From positions 124,001 to 188,000 of the forward strand of contig WOFQ01000035.1 of the NCBI GenBank assembly GCA_012184525.1: a DNA stretch of 64,000 nucleotides. Reading direction: 5' to 3'. This DNA comes from Xenoacremonium recifei (Eukaryota > Ascomycota > Sordariomycetes > Hypocreales > Nectriaceae). Positions 11,314-22,943 of the stretch are shown one piece after another. The notes beneath the pieces were generated by a model. It did no database searches. It was not told the origin of the DNA and saw only the letters and a list, made by a program, of their open reading frames with translations. The position numbers were made by a program, and so were the translations under genes. Each line of letters opens with the position of its first letter. Positions within the stretch are counted from its first letter, which is position 1.

Positions 11314-12539
11314 TCAGTGAGCCTCCACCACCGTCTTCGGCACCTCAACCGCCCTCACCTCCTCCGCCTTCTTCAGCTGCTCCTCGCGAATCCCCGCCAG
11401 AATATCCGGATACCACCGCTCGCCCACATCCGGATGACTCTTGACTCGATTCCGCAGCGTCGCCTCGCCCAACGTCTTCGCCACGCCTCCGCGCCGGAAC
11501 GTAAACTCCACGTCGTCGATGCGTCCGCCGTTCCGCGCGAGGACCTGCTTGCGCTGCTCCATCACCGCGGCGGGCACGGCGCCGACGCCCACGCGCTCGA
11601 GTTCGTCGAAGGAGGCGGAGAGGCGCACGCCTTGGAAGAACGGGATGGAGAAGCGCGCGCCGGAGCCGGCGGCGGGTGAAAGCACGCGGTGCGTTGTTGA
11701 GACGCATACGCCTTGGGTTAGGGCTTCGAGGCCTTGCCCGATGGCTACGACTAGAGTCCCGGGGAGAGGCGGGCAGTCGATCCAGGCGCCGCGCACGTTC
11801 TGGACTTGCAGCCCGCGATGGTGCGTCGCCTGGAGCAAGTAGCTGCTCAGCATGCTATCCTTGTGCGGCCCAACGCCCTGGCCCTGGGCAGCGCCTGGCT
11901 GGCCCAGCTCCGCAAGGTCTGGGTACTTGACGATCTTGAGCTTGTGCTGCTGGTCGGCGTCGAAGTACTTGTCGAAGGCGTTGGCGGGCAGGCCGATGGC
12001 TTCGGCGATGAGGGATGTGAAGGCGATGGAGATGCGGCCCATGCGGTTCATGTAGTCTGTGTAGATGGCGCGGAAGTTGGGCAGGGCGTCTTCGGCGGGC
12101 CATTGGTTGGGGGAGAGGAGGTTGTAGTATCGCGGTGAGCCGGGTTCTGGGAGGGGGTGTTCTGTTGAGAGATCGATTTGTTCCCGGTGGTCGGTCTCGC
12201 CGGCGGTGATCTCGGCTGAGAGACGGGAGTAGCCCAGAAACGAGGGAGCGTTCTTCATCTCAATCTTGAGTCTGGTCGAGTGTTAGTAAGACGCTCTGTA
12301 ATAAACGGTCATGTTCCAGCGACGGTCATCGTCACTCACTTCTCCTCAAGCGGAATGTCGAAAAACGCCTTGCCCAGGTCCATCACCTGCTGGAACAGCT
12401 CATCGGAGATGCCCACGTTCTTCAAGTACAGGAACCCGACCTCCATGAGCGCATGCCGCAGCTGCTCCAGGAACTCGGGCTTTGTTGCCGGATCATCAGC
12501 CGCAGCCAGATCCAGGATGGGGATTGATGTGAACGACAT
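11314..12539 (-). CDS. 2-oxoglutarate/Fe(II) dioxygenase, isopenicillin N synthase-like
   Basis: Two exons: 12340-12539 and 11314-12271, intron 12272-12339 (68 bases); 385 residues. I chose the ATG at 12539 (MSFTSIPILDL) because the upstream in-frame ATG at 12617 adds a hydrophobic stretch not seen in the family. The N-terminal non-haem dioxygenase domain is followed by the 2OG-FeII_Oxy domain. The iron ligands are His203 and Asp205 (PHKDS) and His261 (STTHRV); Arg273 and Ser275 (RFS) would bind 2-oxoglutarate. The substrate is unknown: fungal members act on alkaloids, gibberellins, flavonoids or small acids. Neighbours are housekeeping genes, so there is no cluster context to suggest one. 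The protein has no signal peptide and should be cytosolic. Confidence 0.88.
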
Positions 12540-13025
12540 TGCAAGCAAGATAATCAGATGGTGTGAGAAGAAGCGAAAGGCCCTAGTCAATAACAGCCAG
12601 GCGGATGTTGTCACCAACAGTGATGAAAGGTGTAAATCTCAGTTGAATTGGTATCGTCTCTGTTCGTCCTCAAAATAGCCCCGACTTAATACCCCATCCC
12701 AGTCTATCCCATCGCCAAGCGCTATTGCGCAATTGGTCGCGCCCTATGATCATCGCGCCCTACTAACCCCCGCCTCCGCCTACAGCCGGTCCTGGGCCGG
12801 GTGGCGTCGAGCCGGCTCCAATCCTGAAGATCCCGAGTCTGGCTGACGCCGGCTTCGGGGGCTGATCGACCGGATGTGATTCGTTGCTGGTTTGTACATG
12901 TGTTGCCTTGAAGGACTCCAAACTCGTGAGGTGTGTATCCAGAATTCTGTCGAGACTCCATCTCTTGGCCGTGTAATCTCGTCATATCATGACCTTCTCT
13001 TTTTTTTGCTCTTCCAAAATGCTGC
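12540..13025. other. Dioxygenase promoter and Nan1/Utp17 3' flank
   Basis: Both neighbours are on the minus strand. This 486-base spacer must hold the promoter of the dioxygenase and the 3' UTR of the WD40 gene. A minus-strand ORF at 12722-13120 runs into the WD40 gene in another frame and is a chance ORF. Confidence 0.55.
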
Positions 13026-16006
13026 TCATGACGACGCTGCAAGAGGTTTTGTCGCCAATAGGCCCGTAACCTTGTAAAACAGATCCTCAATCGGTGGTGC
13101 TGCAAACGCAGGGGCTGCATCGAAGATGTCCGCGAGGTGTTGCTGCTGGATCACACTAGGCTGGACATCGTCGTCACCCATCTCAACGTCCTCATCTTCG
13201 GCAGCTTCATCCTCGCCTGCTTCCTCGTCACTGGCAATATCCATATCCTCATCTAGTATCACCAGCTTGTTGTCGCTGGTGTCCGCCTCCACGTTCTCAA
13301 GGCCAACATCTTCCAGTGGCTGGACAGTGGCCAGAGATGACGGGTCAGAGCCCTCGGCGACGATCCAGACTTGAGCTGCGTCATCAAGAGCAATGAAGCC
13401 ACTGGTGTTGGGCGCTGAGACGAGGCTGATGACTCGCTGAGGCACCTTGCGCACCAACAGCGGCTCAGGCTCCTCGGGCTCAAACACTCCAATCGCAGAA
13501 CCGGTTGATGTGGGCAGTGCAACGGCAAAGTATCCCGAGGTCTGGTCCACAGCAAGCTGCAGAAGGTCCTTCGCGTTCTCGTTCTTGGGCATCACGATTC
13601 CGTAGCGTAGCTCGTCCGTAACGACATCATACACCCGAAGTTCGTTTGACAGAACAATGATAAACGGTGACAGGGCGCAGATGGACCGAAGCTGGCCCTT
13701 CCAGAGACCCTCGAGAATCTTGACAACTTCTCCAGAGGCAGCATCAACGACGTAGACACCGCCGGTTCCAGGAAGCCCAAAGGCGACAAACAGCGTGGAG
13801 CCATCTTCTGAGAATGCAAGGCTGCCTTGCGGCTCGCTCTTGTTATCAGAGCCGAAATATTCAACGGCTCCCTCCTGAGGAAGCCCGTCTCCTACAGCAA
13901 TGATCTGAGAGCACGACCAAGTGTAGGCATCGCGTCCGTTTTGCCCCTTCACGGCGATCCCGTTCTGTGACCTCGTCTTTGGCCGCCATAGCCGGACCAT
14001 GCCATCGGTGCCAATAGTGGCAAAGCAAGATGAGACTGGACTTGATACGAGGTCAAGTATCTTTTCGGCTCGGCTCGTAGCGTGAGGGGCGTTGATTCTT
14101 GAGACCAGCGCAATCTGGTCGTCATCTTGGCTAGCATCCCAGAACTTCAGGTACACTTCTCTTCGCTCCTCGATGAATTGTTCCTTCAGGTCACCTCGTA
14201 CGCTGTCCATGTCTCGAGCCGAGGGAGCCCAAGTATCCACACTTGCCAACCACTCTCCATTCGCAGAGAAGGCGAAGTTGGTGATGACGGGCTCGTCAAT
14301 CACGGTGCCCTTGTTTGAGATGTTGACATCAGTGGGTTGTGTTCGGGCGAGCGCTTGTTTCGATATGCTGCGGAATGCCTCAAGGTCAAAAGTCTGCAGT
14401 AGAGGGGCGGAAAAATCACCAGCCAGAGAAGCTTGACGTCCGTTACCCACGCACACATGAAGTTTTGAGGGATCGGTTGGTCGGATGGCGGCGGGGATTG
14501 GTCGTCGAACCTCGTCTGGCGCAGTCCAGGTTCGCTGCACCAACAGGTCTTTCGGTGTTGAGATGTTCAGTGCTGCGGACTGGATGCCTGAAACGTATGC
14601 CGTGGGCTTCATCTCTGCCGTCGAAATCACCATGGTTGAGTTATCATCCAAGTGAATCACATATGAAGACCCGTCGGCCGAGATGGTGATGTTCTCGACG
14701 CTTCCTGACAGGTGAGGCAGGAAGTCTTTCTTTGAAGTATCCATTTGCCATATAACAAGAGCGTTTTCAGAACCTCCCGACAACATATAGTGGCCTGTCC
14801 GGGTCAGCTCGAGGTCATGGGGAGAGGATGCCAAAGAAACTTACCATCACGCGACCACTTGACGGCATGCACAGCTTTTCGGTGCCAGTGGAACTTTTGT
14901 GCCTGAATTACCTCCTTCTCAGAACCAGACTTTCCCAGTCCCGTGCTTCTCGCAAGGGCGTCATGATAGAGATATATGGCACCTCGCGCACCACCGACCA
15001 AAATATCAACCACATTCGGTGACTCCTGGCGCGCCTTCTTGCTGCTTGTTGCAGCCCTGGGGTAAATCCTGAAATCCAAGGCTGTGATGAGATCCGGCGT
15101 ATCAAAGGTGTAGAACTCGTAGTGCAACTTTTCGAGGCTCTCTACCTCAGACTTCACTGGGTATCCCAGGAAGAGGCGGTCGTTGATCGCTCCGATGAGG
15201 ACCTGGCTCTCTGCAATAGACTCGAGGAGGTGAAGGCCATTGCCTTGCTTCTTCATGACCAGAACCGACTTCGACTCGGCACCATCATAAGCTACCACTT
15301 CAATCCGGTTGGGCTTGTCTGACTCCGCGACTAGAACAATCTCCTTCTCCTTGCCGGAAACCTTCAGAGTCAAAAGAGACAGGGCCTTCGCTGTGCCCGA
15401 CCTAGTCGTGAACGCCGGAGACACCTGGGAGGACGTCCAATCGACATGATAGACACTGCCGTCAGAGCACGCAACCCAGAGAAACTTGGCGTCCTGCCTT
15501 GACAATCGAGTTGCGACAATGTTTGCTTGACTCGCGGGGTTCGAGGTCGAGGCATCGACTGTGCTGATGGGTATCCGGCGCACGAGCAGCGAGTCGGCGG
15601 CTGAGTAGACTTGAATCGAGGTGTTATAAGCCAAAATGAGGTATCTGGAGCAAATATTAGCATAATCAGCAGAAGTAAGCGCCCTTTCCATCACTTACTG
15701 CTGGTCATTAGTCAGGATCGGATCGATATCCAACATCCGTCCGCCCATAGGCTTTGAGACTCGCCATCCAGCTTCTCCTCCGTCGAATTGTCGAGTGATT
15801 TGTAGCTCTCGATCGCTCGCTCCCTCGGTAACCGCAACGCCATTCGCATCGCTTTTGGCCGGGCTCAAAGCTGAAACATCGTTCTTGTGCCCATTGGCCT
15901 TGCGCTCCGCCCTCTGCCTCTTAGACCTGGAGTCGTTCTCGTTCACATCTCTCTTCCGCTTCTTCGTCTTGTCGTCTCTAATCCGTGAGTTTCTTTGGCC
16001 GGCCAT
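13026..16006 (-). CDS. NAN1: U3 snoRNP WD40 protein Nan1/Utp17 (WDR75-like)
   Basis: Three exons: 15699-16006, 14845-15644, 13026-14794, with introns of 54 and 50 bases; 958 residues (yeast Nan1 has 896). The ATG at 16006 (MAGQRNSRIRDDKTKKRKRD) gives a basic, lysine-rich N-terminus fit for nucleolar import; an in-frame ATG 100 codons upstream lies in likely leader. The repeats are degenerate WD40 blades; the second splice joins VKWSRDG to HYMLSGGSENALVIWQ, the best WD motif. The C-terminal 100 residues are acidic (DEEAGEDEAAEDEDVEMGDDD) and then helical. Family role: part of the t-UTP/UtpA subcomplex of the SSU processome, linking rDNA transcription to 18S pre-rRNA processing. It is transcribed away from RPB10, 309 bases apart. 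Confidence 0.85.
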
Positions 16007-16315
16007 TTTGGCTGACGGATTCCGAAATCTCTTCGCAGCTTCGATTAGGCCGTGTATGTTTGTCGAGTCGGGCCAACCGAGATTCGAGTCGCTGCTCAAG
16101 GAATCTTGGAGGTGAAGATCAAATTTTGGTCCCGCCGTGGTGAACTTTTTTTTGGTTCCTAGCCGATAAGATAAGCAGCGTCGGGGAAACTTCGGTGGAG
16201 AATTATTTTCTAAAACGCCTGTCGCCAAACCTCCCACCTCGACTCCATCACGTTCTTTGTCGCAAACTTCGTCATCACGCTCAGTTTGGCCGTCGTGCTC
16301 TGTCAAATCGCCAAG
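16007..16315. promoter_or_regulatory. Divergent promoter between Nan1/Utp17 and RPB10
   Basis: The two start codons are only 309 bases apart, so both promoters share this segment. It has a tandem GATA element, gataagataag, at 16165-16175, and a T-tract just before it. A shared promoter for an SSU processome gene and a common polymerase subunit fits joint growth control; this is inference. Confidence 0.5.
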
Positions 16316-16717
16316 ATGATTATCCCCATTCGATGCTTCTCCTGTGGAAAGGTAAGCGCCCGCCGCGCCCCATGCGACTGCGTCCTTAGCTGACTGACGC
16401 GATGCAGGTCACGGGCGACCTTTGGGAGCGATACCTGCAGCTCATCGCAGATCCTAAGAAGACTGATGGGTACGAGACGAGCACCGGGAAATATCAGGCC
16501 AGAATGCTAATGCGTGACAGCGACGCTATGGACGAGCTCGGTCTCAAGAGATACTGCTGTCGCCGCATGATTATGACTCACGTCGACCTTATCGAGAAGC
16601 TGCTCAAGTACGCTTTGTCTCACGCAACAACAAACAACCCGACGATACTAACGACGACATAGGTACACCCCCGACGGCCGAAATGAGAAGAAGCAGCGAT
16701 TGAACGAGATTGAATAA
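16316..16717 (+). CDS. RPB10: RNA polymerases I/II/III common subunit RPABC5
   Basis: Four exons: 16316-16351, 16408-16469, 16521-16607, 16663-16717, giving 79 residues. The second intron (16470-16520, 51 bases) is open and a multiple of three, so an unspliced reading adds 17 false residues; removing it restores TDG-DAMDELG, the normal family spacing. Zinc ligands are Cys7 and Cys10 (RCFSCGK) and Cys45-Cys46 (KRYCCRRM). The rest (MTHVDLIEKLLKY) is nearly invariant in eukaryotes. The subunit is shared by all three nuclear RNA polymerases and sits with Rpb3/Rpb11 in the assembly platform. The C-terminal extension after KYTPDGR is slightly longer than in yeast (70 residues). Confidence 0.96.
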
Positions 16718-19700
16718 AGGCCTAGTTGGCATGGAAAACACGACTTTGCATTATGAGGCGTTGGGGGACTATAAGCCTTGCGGCTGGCGTATGAAGGACA
16801 GCTTTTCTTTCCTAACTGAATAATCATTCATTCATGGAAGACCTGGTGCCCGTTCCTTCCACTGATTGAACGTGTGGAATCGACAACGAGCAATGTGACG
16901 ATGACTGCGATATCGCGAACGGCCCGCACTACATGACCACTCTTTGCTGTGGAGGAAAGGATCATATGGAAATTCGTATTGAAAACCAAATCCATGGTTC
17001 TTCCACCACTTTGGGTTTTGGTGCAGGTCCACCCAAGAAATTCCTGCGATTGTGCGTTGTACTTTGTACTTTGTGCTGGTCTCCTGATGGTGTCAAAGTG
17101 GTGGCGGAGCTACTTTTTGAAAATTCTTCAAATAATCGTAAGCCCCAGCTTCAACGGAATTCCAAGAGGAAATCTTCGCGACTTGGGATCTGTAGATAAA
17201 AGGCTCGACTTGGTTCTGGTGGTGATCTCCAAAGCCTCGCAATCCGCCCTACTTCAACGGGTTGGACTCGGCTGTCGCGACCAGAAGGCTCAAGTCGTGA
17301 GCACGTACTCTTCTGAGATCAGCACAAACAGTTCTTGGGTAGGATCGATAACATGTCGAGGTTGCTCCAAATTCAGCGAGAAGGTTCAATAGGTGAGGGC
17401 TCTCAACCAATTGCACTATACTCCCAAAGGACGGCAAACGACTGCATCGCTGAAACAAAATACCTTTACATTACAATTCGTGTCTGCATAGAAAATACAC
17501 GTACTTAATTTGCGCTTTTCATTTGTGAACATTTCAGTTCAGTATTATGCTCAAATGGAAGACTTACCCGGACCCAATGCCATGGCTTTCCCTTCTCTGT
17601 TGACCGCCTTTTTTCACGCGACTACAGAATAGGGTGGTCTCTTAGAACCAACACAAGGCTTACTCTTACTTCATTTGACAAGACAGCAACCGGGGTCTCG
17701 GATAAGGCGGTCACAGTGGCTTTGACCAAAATAAAAAAGCAAGGGAGAACCAACAGCTCTCCAGAAACCGGGATACCTCAGCGGCCGAGGCCGCATAGCC
17801 TTGCATGCCCCTCGCCTCACCTGACCGCGTTAAGAAGTTGTGCTTGCTAGCCGGGTTACTGACCCTTGGAACGGAGTAATTATGCCGACCGGAGTCTCTT
17901 AGACTAGACATTTCGAGTGTTGGGATCCTTTGTAGGCGCCGTATTCTCAGAATCAGCCTTGGGAGCCACTAAGCGGTGCCAACACATCTCGCATCTAACC
18001 GCCGGTTCCAAGCTGTCGGGACGACTCCATCGCGAGAGCTCATGGCCTGTTTTCTGGACCATGCCAGCATTATCATAAATGCACATCCAGTTGATGGGTC
18101 CTAATGCACTGTCGCACTGGCGGACGTCTTGACTCATGTGAGGTTGAGTAATCATTAATGTCGGTTGGTAGACGGCGATCCCCAAAGTCCGTCTGGTCGC
18201 CCAGCTTGTGTTGGGCGTCACTTTGTTCATTTGAGGCGGTCAGCGATGAAAAGAGCGCAAAATGCAGAGCATCCTGCAGACGATCTGTTGACAAAGTGAC
18301 TGCTCCGGGAATGTCTCGGTCCCGAGGATACGTGAATGTGTACTTTCACTCGGTGCTTATGAGTTTCCTCTTTGAATCAACAGCAAAACTGTGGCGGAAC
18401 TTCCGCGAATGACTTGGGGGTGTGGTTCCTTCGTCGCTCTCAATTGGATTTATTCGCATCGCTTAGTGACGGTAAAATCTTCAAGATAAGGAACATCCTC
18501 TCATAGGCTGCATTGTCCCGTCTGCATGTCTATGACAAATGAGGCCATCAACTCGAAGGCATCAACGATGTGAAGGTTGGGGGCCAAAAAGGGAGACAGA
18601 GATCGTGGGCGTCCCGTAATCTAGTGTCTGGTAAATATCCCTCTGTGTTGTCATGAGCTTACTTGTAGCTGACTTATCTATGCTAAGAGCGCAAGAATGA
18701 GTCCTGACGAGATGATGAACCAGACTTATGGATGACGGGGCTCATCGACCAGGTGTGAGTTCCTGAATGGCCTCACGGGCGCGGCGGCCCAACACACTGC
18801 GAATTTGCCGCGTCAGGGGTGGATAATTTGCTCGAAACGGACAATATCCGCGCGAACAAGCGGTATGGTCTCGCCGATCCAACACCGTGTCCAGGTTCCA
18901 GCGCGTTAGAGCCAACAACATCCAGGATTATTGTACAGCGAAAGTGCGAGACGGGTGGGCAAGCCAGGCTCGTGGCGGCGCCTATGCAATGCACGTCCAA
19001 TCCTTGCAGAGTTGCACAGAACGGAGATTGTCTGATCAGGATGCTCATGCGTATGTACGTGAGAGGGTCGGGCCTCAAGAGGTAGCAGACAGGTCTGACA
19101 GCAGAAAATGAGGCTCCCGGGCCTCATACGGAGATGTGGAGGAGTCATCAAACGTACGCAATCACGCTGACAGAGAAACCGGCATTTCCGATGAGGCTCA
19201 GAGGGAGAGAGCTGTGCATGGTGGCCAGACCAGGATCCATCGAGACATGAGTGCACACCACCATGGACACTCGCTTCGGGGGTTGTTCGAGTGGTGGAGC
19301 CGCGGGAGTGTTTCCGATGAGGGAAAATACAATCCGTGGGATTGGGAAAAGGCTATCTCGGGGGGAACAGGCAAGGATAGTCAGAGGATCCATTGTCGAA
19401 GTTTCGAAAGAGGGTTTCCGCGTTTCCTCTGGGTCTGCTCTGGTCGCTTGATGAACCATGGGTTTGGCCGGCCTCTCGCTCAGCCAGCCAGCAGCCAGCG
19501 AGCCAGCCCTATCCGAGAGCTCAGCGCTGGACGGACCTCCCCCGCACCAGGGGCATGGGCTGGGAGGATCATGGATCGCTGCACGCGGTTCCGACAATCT
19601 GTCTAGCGCTGTGACGAGGACTGTAGCGATGCAAGCCAGGCTCTGGTCGTCACAGGAGGCTAAAATGGTGTTCCGCGCGGGCAGGGATACTGACTGAGAG

Positions 19701-22700
19701 GGGAGATTCGTTACGGGCGTCAGATGATGGATTGCAGCTGCAGTGAAGTGCATTTCGTGGATTCTCATGACAAAGAATGCACAATGAAGTGTGTGCACGT
19801 ATGTTGTGCGTCGGCAGGGCGAGATTGGGTGGGTTGCTGTTGTCTCATTGCTTGCTTCTGTCGGAGTCGAGGCTGTCGAGGCGGCGCATGTTGGGAATCC
19901 AGGACCCGCCTCAGAGTCTGGGCGCCGCAGACCTCAGGTGATGTCCAGGGTTACGTAAAGAGCTCGGACCATCTTGTGACTTGCAAGCGGTGTTGACAAT
20001 GGAGGATCGTCGTCGGTGGATGGAGGAGAGAAGCTCTGGGTGAGAGTCTCGTGGAATTCAGCATCCCGGAGTCGACACAGAGACACACAGGCAAGAGCGA
20101 CTCAGACACTCTCTCCACTCCTGCCGCCCGGACTAGTGGAGCCACCGGTTTGTTTTAGCGTGCTCGAAGCCGCCGGGACCAGACTGCCGGGTTCTCGAGC
20201 GTGCCTTCCTCATTGGCCGGCCCAAGAAACCGCCATCAACTGCCCGCCCCCCCTCCTGATCCAGCTTTACCTTACTTGCTTACCAGCTTCAGACTACTCT
20301 ATGGACGTTGACGAGAAGCCGCTGTCACTGGACCGGCACCAGGTCGCCATTGCGGGCTGACCGTAAGCCGGGTCATCCAAGACGGGACTGGGCCGTGATA
20401 TCTAGCGAGTGATGGCTGGTGATGGCTGGCTGGTCAGTGTTCCGTGTCCTCGCTCGTCCAGCTAACCAACCAACAGCAGGTCGCATTCGCACTCCTCGCC
20501 CCGACGATCGATCCCTTGCTGCGGGCTGACCCGTTGAGAAACACACAGAATCACTCGCTGGTCGGTGACCATCACGACGTGGCCCGTCGAAGAAGGGGGG
20601 AGACACTTACCCGCCATTGGACGAAGCCGAGGTCGAGCTGCCAGAGGCACAGTCGAGACGACCAGCCCAGGACCCGGCAGACAAATGGACGTCGTCTGCT
20701 ATCCGCCGACGCAGGCGACGACCTGCAAGGCGCAAGGATGTGGCTCGCCGGGCTCGTCGCCTCGTTGGTGGACGCGAGGGCCTCGACAGGGATGCTTCGT
20801 CAGTTAAGCGCCGACGCCTGTCCCCATTGATGCAGCCCCACGGGTTGGCACCGCTCGAGGGGCTTCCCCATCCTCCACCAGGTGCCCTCGCGCGCCCTGA
20901 GTGGCTGCCGGTAGCGATGAGGGACCGCTGGGCTGCGTGGTGGAGGAGCGACGAGAACTTTCAGCTGCAGGTGAGTGAGTCTCTCAACCAAGGCCAGACA
21001 CGATAGAGGATCATGCTTGTGCTCGAAGAGGACGGTCCTCATGACCAGACATCCATCTGTCTGTCTCAGTTGTCACGGAGGAGCCCGTTGCATATCGAGC
21101 AATATACAATTGCCACATACAGCAGACGGGCGGCCGGCCAGGGGGGGGCGAGGACAGTATTGATACCGACTTTCAACGAGATGTTGCATTGACCACACCC
21201 TATCGCATCCTCACGGTTCGGGCGTCCTCTCCACCTCCAACTAAGCACCAGGAGTACATCGCTAAGACGGGCCCGGGCCAAGAACCAGCTACCCGCTCCC
21301 TCCCGCTGGCTGGTCTTGCTGACCGTGACATTCGTTCTGGGTTTCCCGTGGGACTCTCAGTGTTGCTCATCCTCGCTGGCAATCGGCCGATGGTTCCGCT
21401 CAGATCAGGTTGAATGTTCTGTTCGGTTTGGTTTACAATGGATCGGCGCGTTTACCCGCAGTAGAAACGTTCAACGGCCAGGATCAATTCCCCTGCAGCA
21501 GCCATTGTATCTCGCAGCCAGGCTTAGCGGGCTGCGTCTGGGAGACCGTCGGGCCTCTCACGGGGCGCGACTTAGCCGCAGCGCCCCCTCGAGCCCGCCC
21601 GTGTTAGTCGCACCCACCGCTGCTGGCGGACGCGGGAGCCCGTAACGGAGCATCTCATGCGGATGATGGAGGCGACGGCGCGCTTGGCCGTCAATAACAA
21701 ACATCGGGCACAGCATGTGGCACCAGACAGCTCACCGCATGGCCGTTCTGTCGAATCCTGCTGCCCGACGGCAAGATACATGAGATCCACGAGGCACGGG
21801 AAGCGCTCAGAGATCAGAGACCCTGCCATCCCGCGTCTCCGGCCGCCAGGCCTTACCCGACAAGCGCAGGCCGCTCCCCCGTCTCCCCGCCAGAGTACGG
21901 AGTACAAGGGCTCGCTCGAGTCCAGTCGCTGTTAACGAGGTACAAGCTCGCCCCAGGGCCGAAACACGGATTCGGGAGCTTTGTTCAGTAGCACCCGCGG
22001 GCACCGTTATTCCCAGCAAGCCCACAGCGGCGTCGGGGGGACCCTAAGAAGGCTCCAAGAGGGTCCCAATCGTCCCCCGGCGAGCATGTACCTGGACGAG
22101 GTATGAGATACCTGGCTCTCCTGCACGTTGGGGCATGTCTCTGCACGATTTCGCAGGGGATTGTCAACCCTGCAGGGTACCCCGTTACAAACCGTGACCT
22201 CCATGCGACAGAACGGACCAACATCTCGAGTCCTGCTCTCCAGTCCAGCTCCATCTGACCCCCCCGGTCTGGGCTGCGTCTGCCTGCCTGCACGGGCTCC
22301 TCCTACTTGCTGCTTGGCTTGGCTCACTGGCTCAGTCCGGTAAGGTAAGGTAGGGGAGGGTACTGATGCTGAGGTACTGCTGGCTGGCTGGCTGGCTCAA
22401 CCACCTTCTTCCTCGCCTCTCGTTTCAACTTCTCACTCACCCTCTCTCCTCCAGTCTCTTTATTCCTGCACCGCCCAGCAGCTCTCCGCCCTCCCCCGAC
22501 CTCGGGCCTCCTCCTCGACTCATCTTCTCGATGTTCCGAGCTTGCTGGCGATATCCTGAATGAGGACCGTCTTTTCCTGACGATACTGGCCGCCGCTCCC
22601 CCGCCGCCCCTCCTCACCCTCTCTTCCTCACGTCCTCCCTCTCCGCGCGCGAGATAGCTCGCTGCTTTCCGAACTACCTCGCTGGTACGGGTAGATAGAC

Positions 22701-22943
22701 AGTTCACCTGGGTCGCCCAGAGGCCGGCCACCTCCACACCCGATACTACGAAAGCGATCACCCCTCCGCCGACTCGACTCGAAGCAGCACTGCCAACAAA
22801 CTGCCCGCGCAAGGCTTTTTTGCTTCCTTTGCTCAACTGCCATTGTGCGCCCAACGGTCCTGCTCGGCCGAGCTCGAGCTCAACCTCACTTCGAGTCCGG
22901 CTCCCGGTCGTGACTCGATATATCCCTCCGCAGCTCTCCCGTC
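16718..22943. other. 6.2 kb gene-free region
   Basis: No ORF here has protein-like composition; the ones present are short, overlap on both strands and end within 130 codons or so. I also tried joining neighbouring ORFs through GT...AG and found no protein family. From about 18.7 kb the DNA is GC-rich with short repeats such as agccagc near 19,480-19,510 and GGCT units at 22378-22398. The last 500 bases are rich in CT and look like the leader of the next gene. No tRNA or 5S RNA was recognised. Confidence 0.6.
22378..22398. repeat. (GGCT)n microsatellite
   Basis: About five copies of the tetramer ctgg/ggct in a row, just upstream of the pyrimidine-rich leader of the 753-residue protein gene. 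Confidence 0.8.

Noticed and set aside
16470..16520. 17 extra residues in an unspliced RPB10 reading
   Set aside because: The segment has a GTACGA donor, a GCTAAT branch site and a CAG acceptor, and removing it restores the family spacing, so it is an intron.
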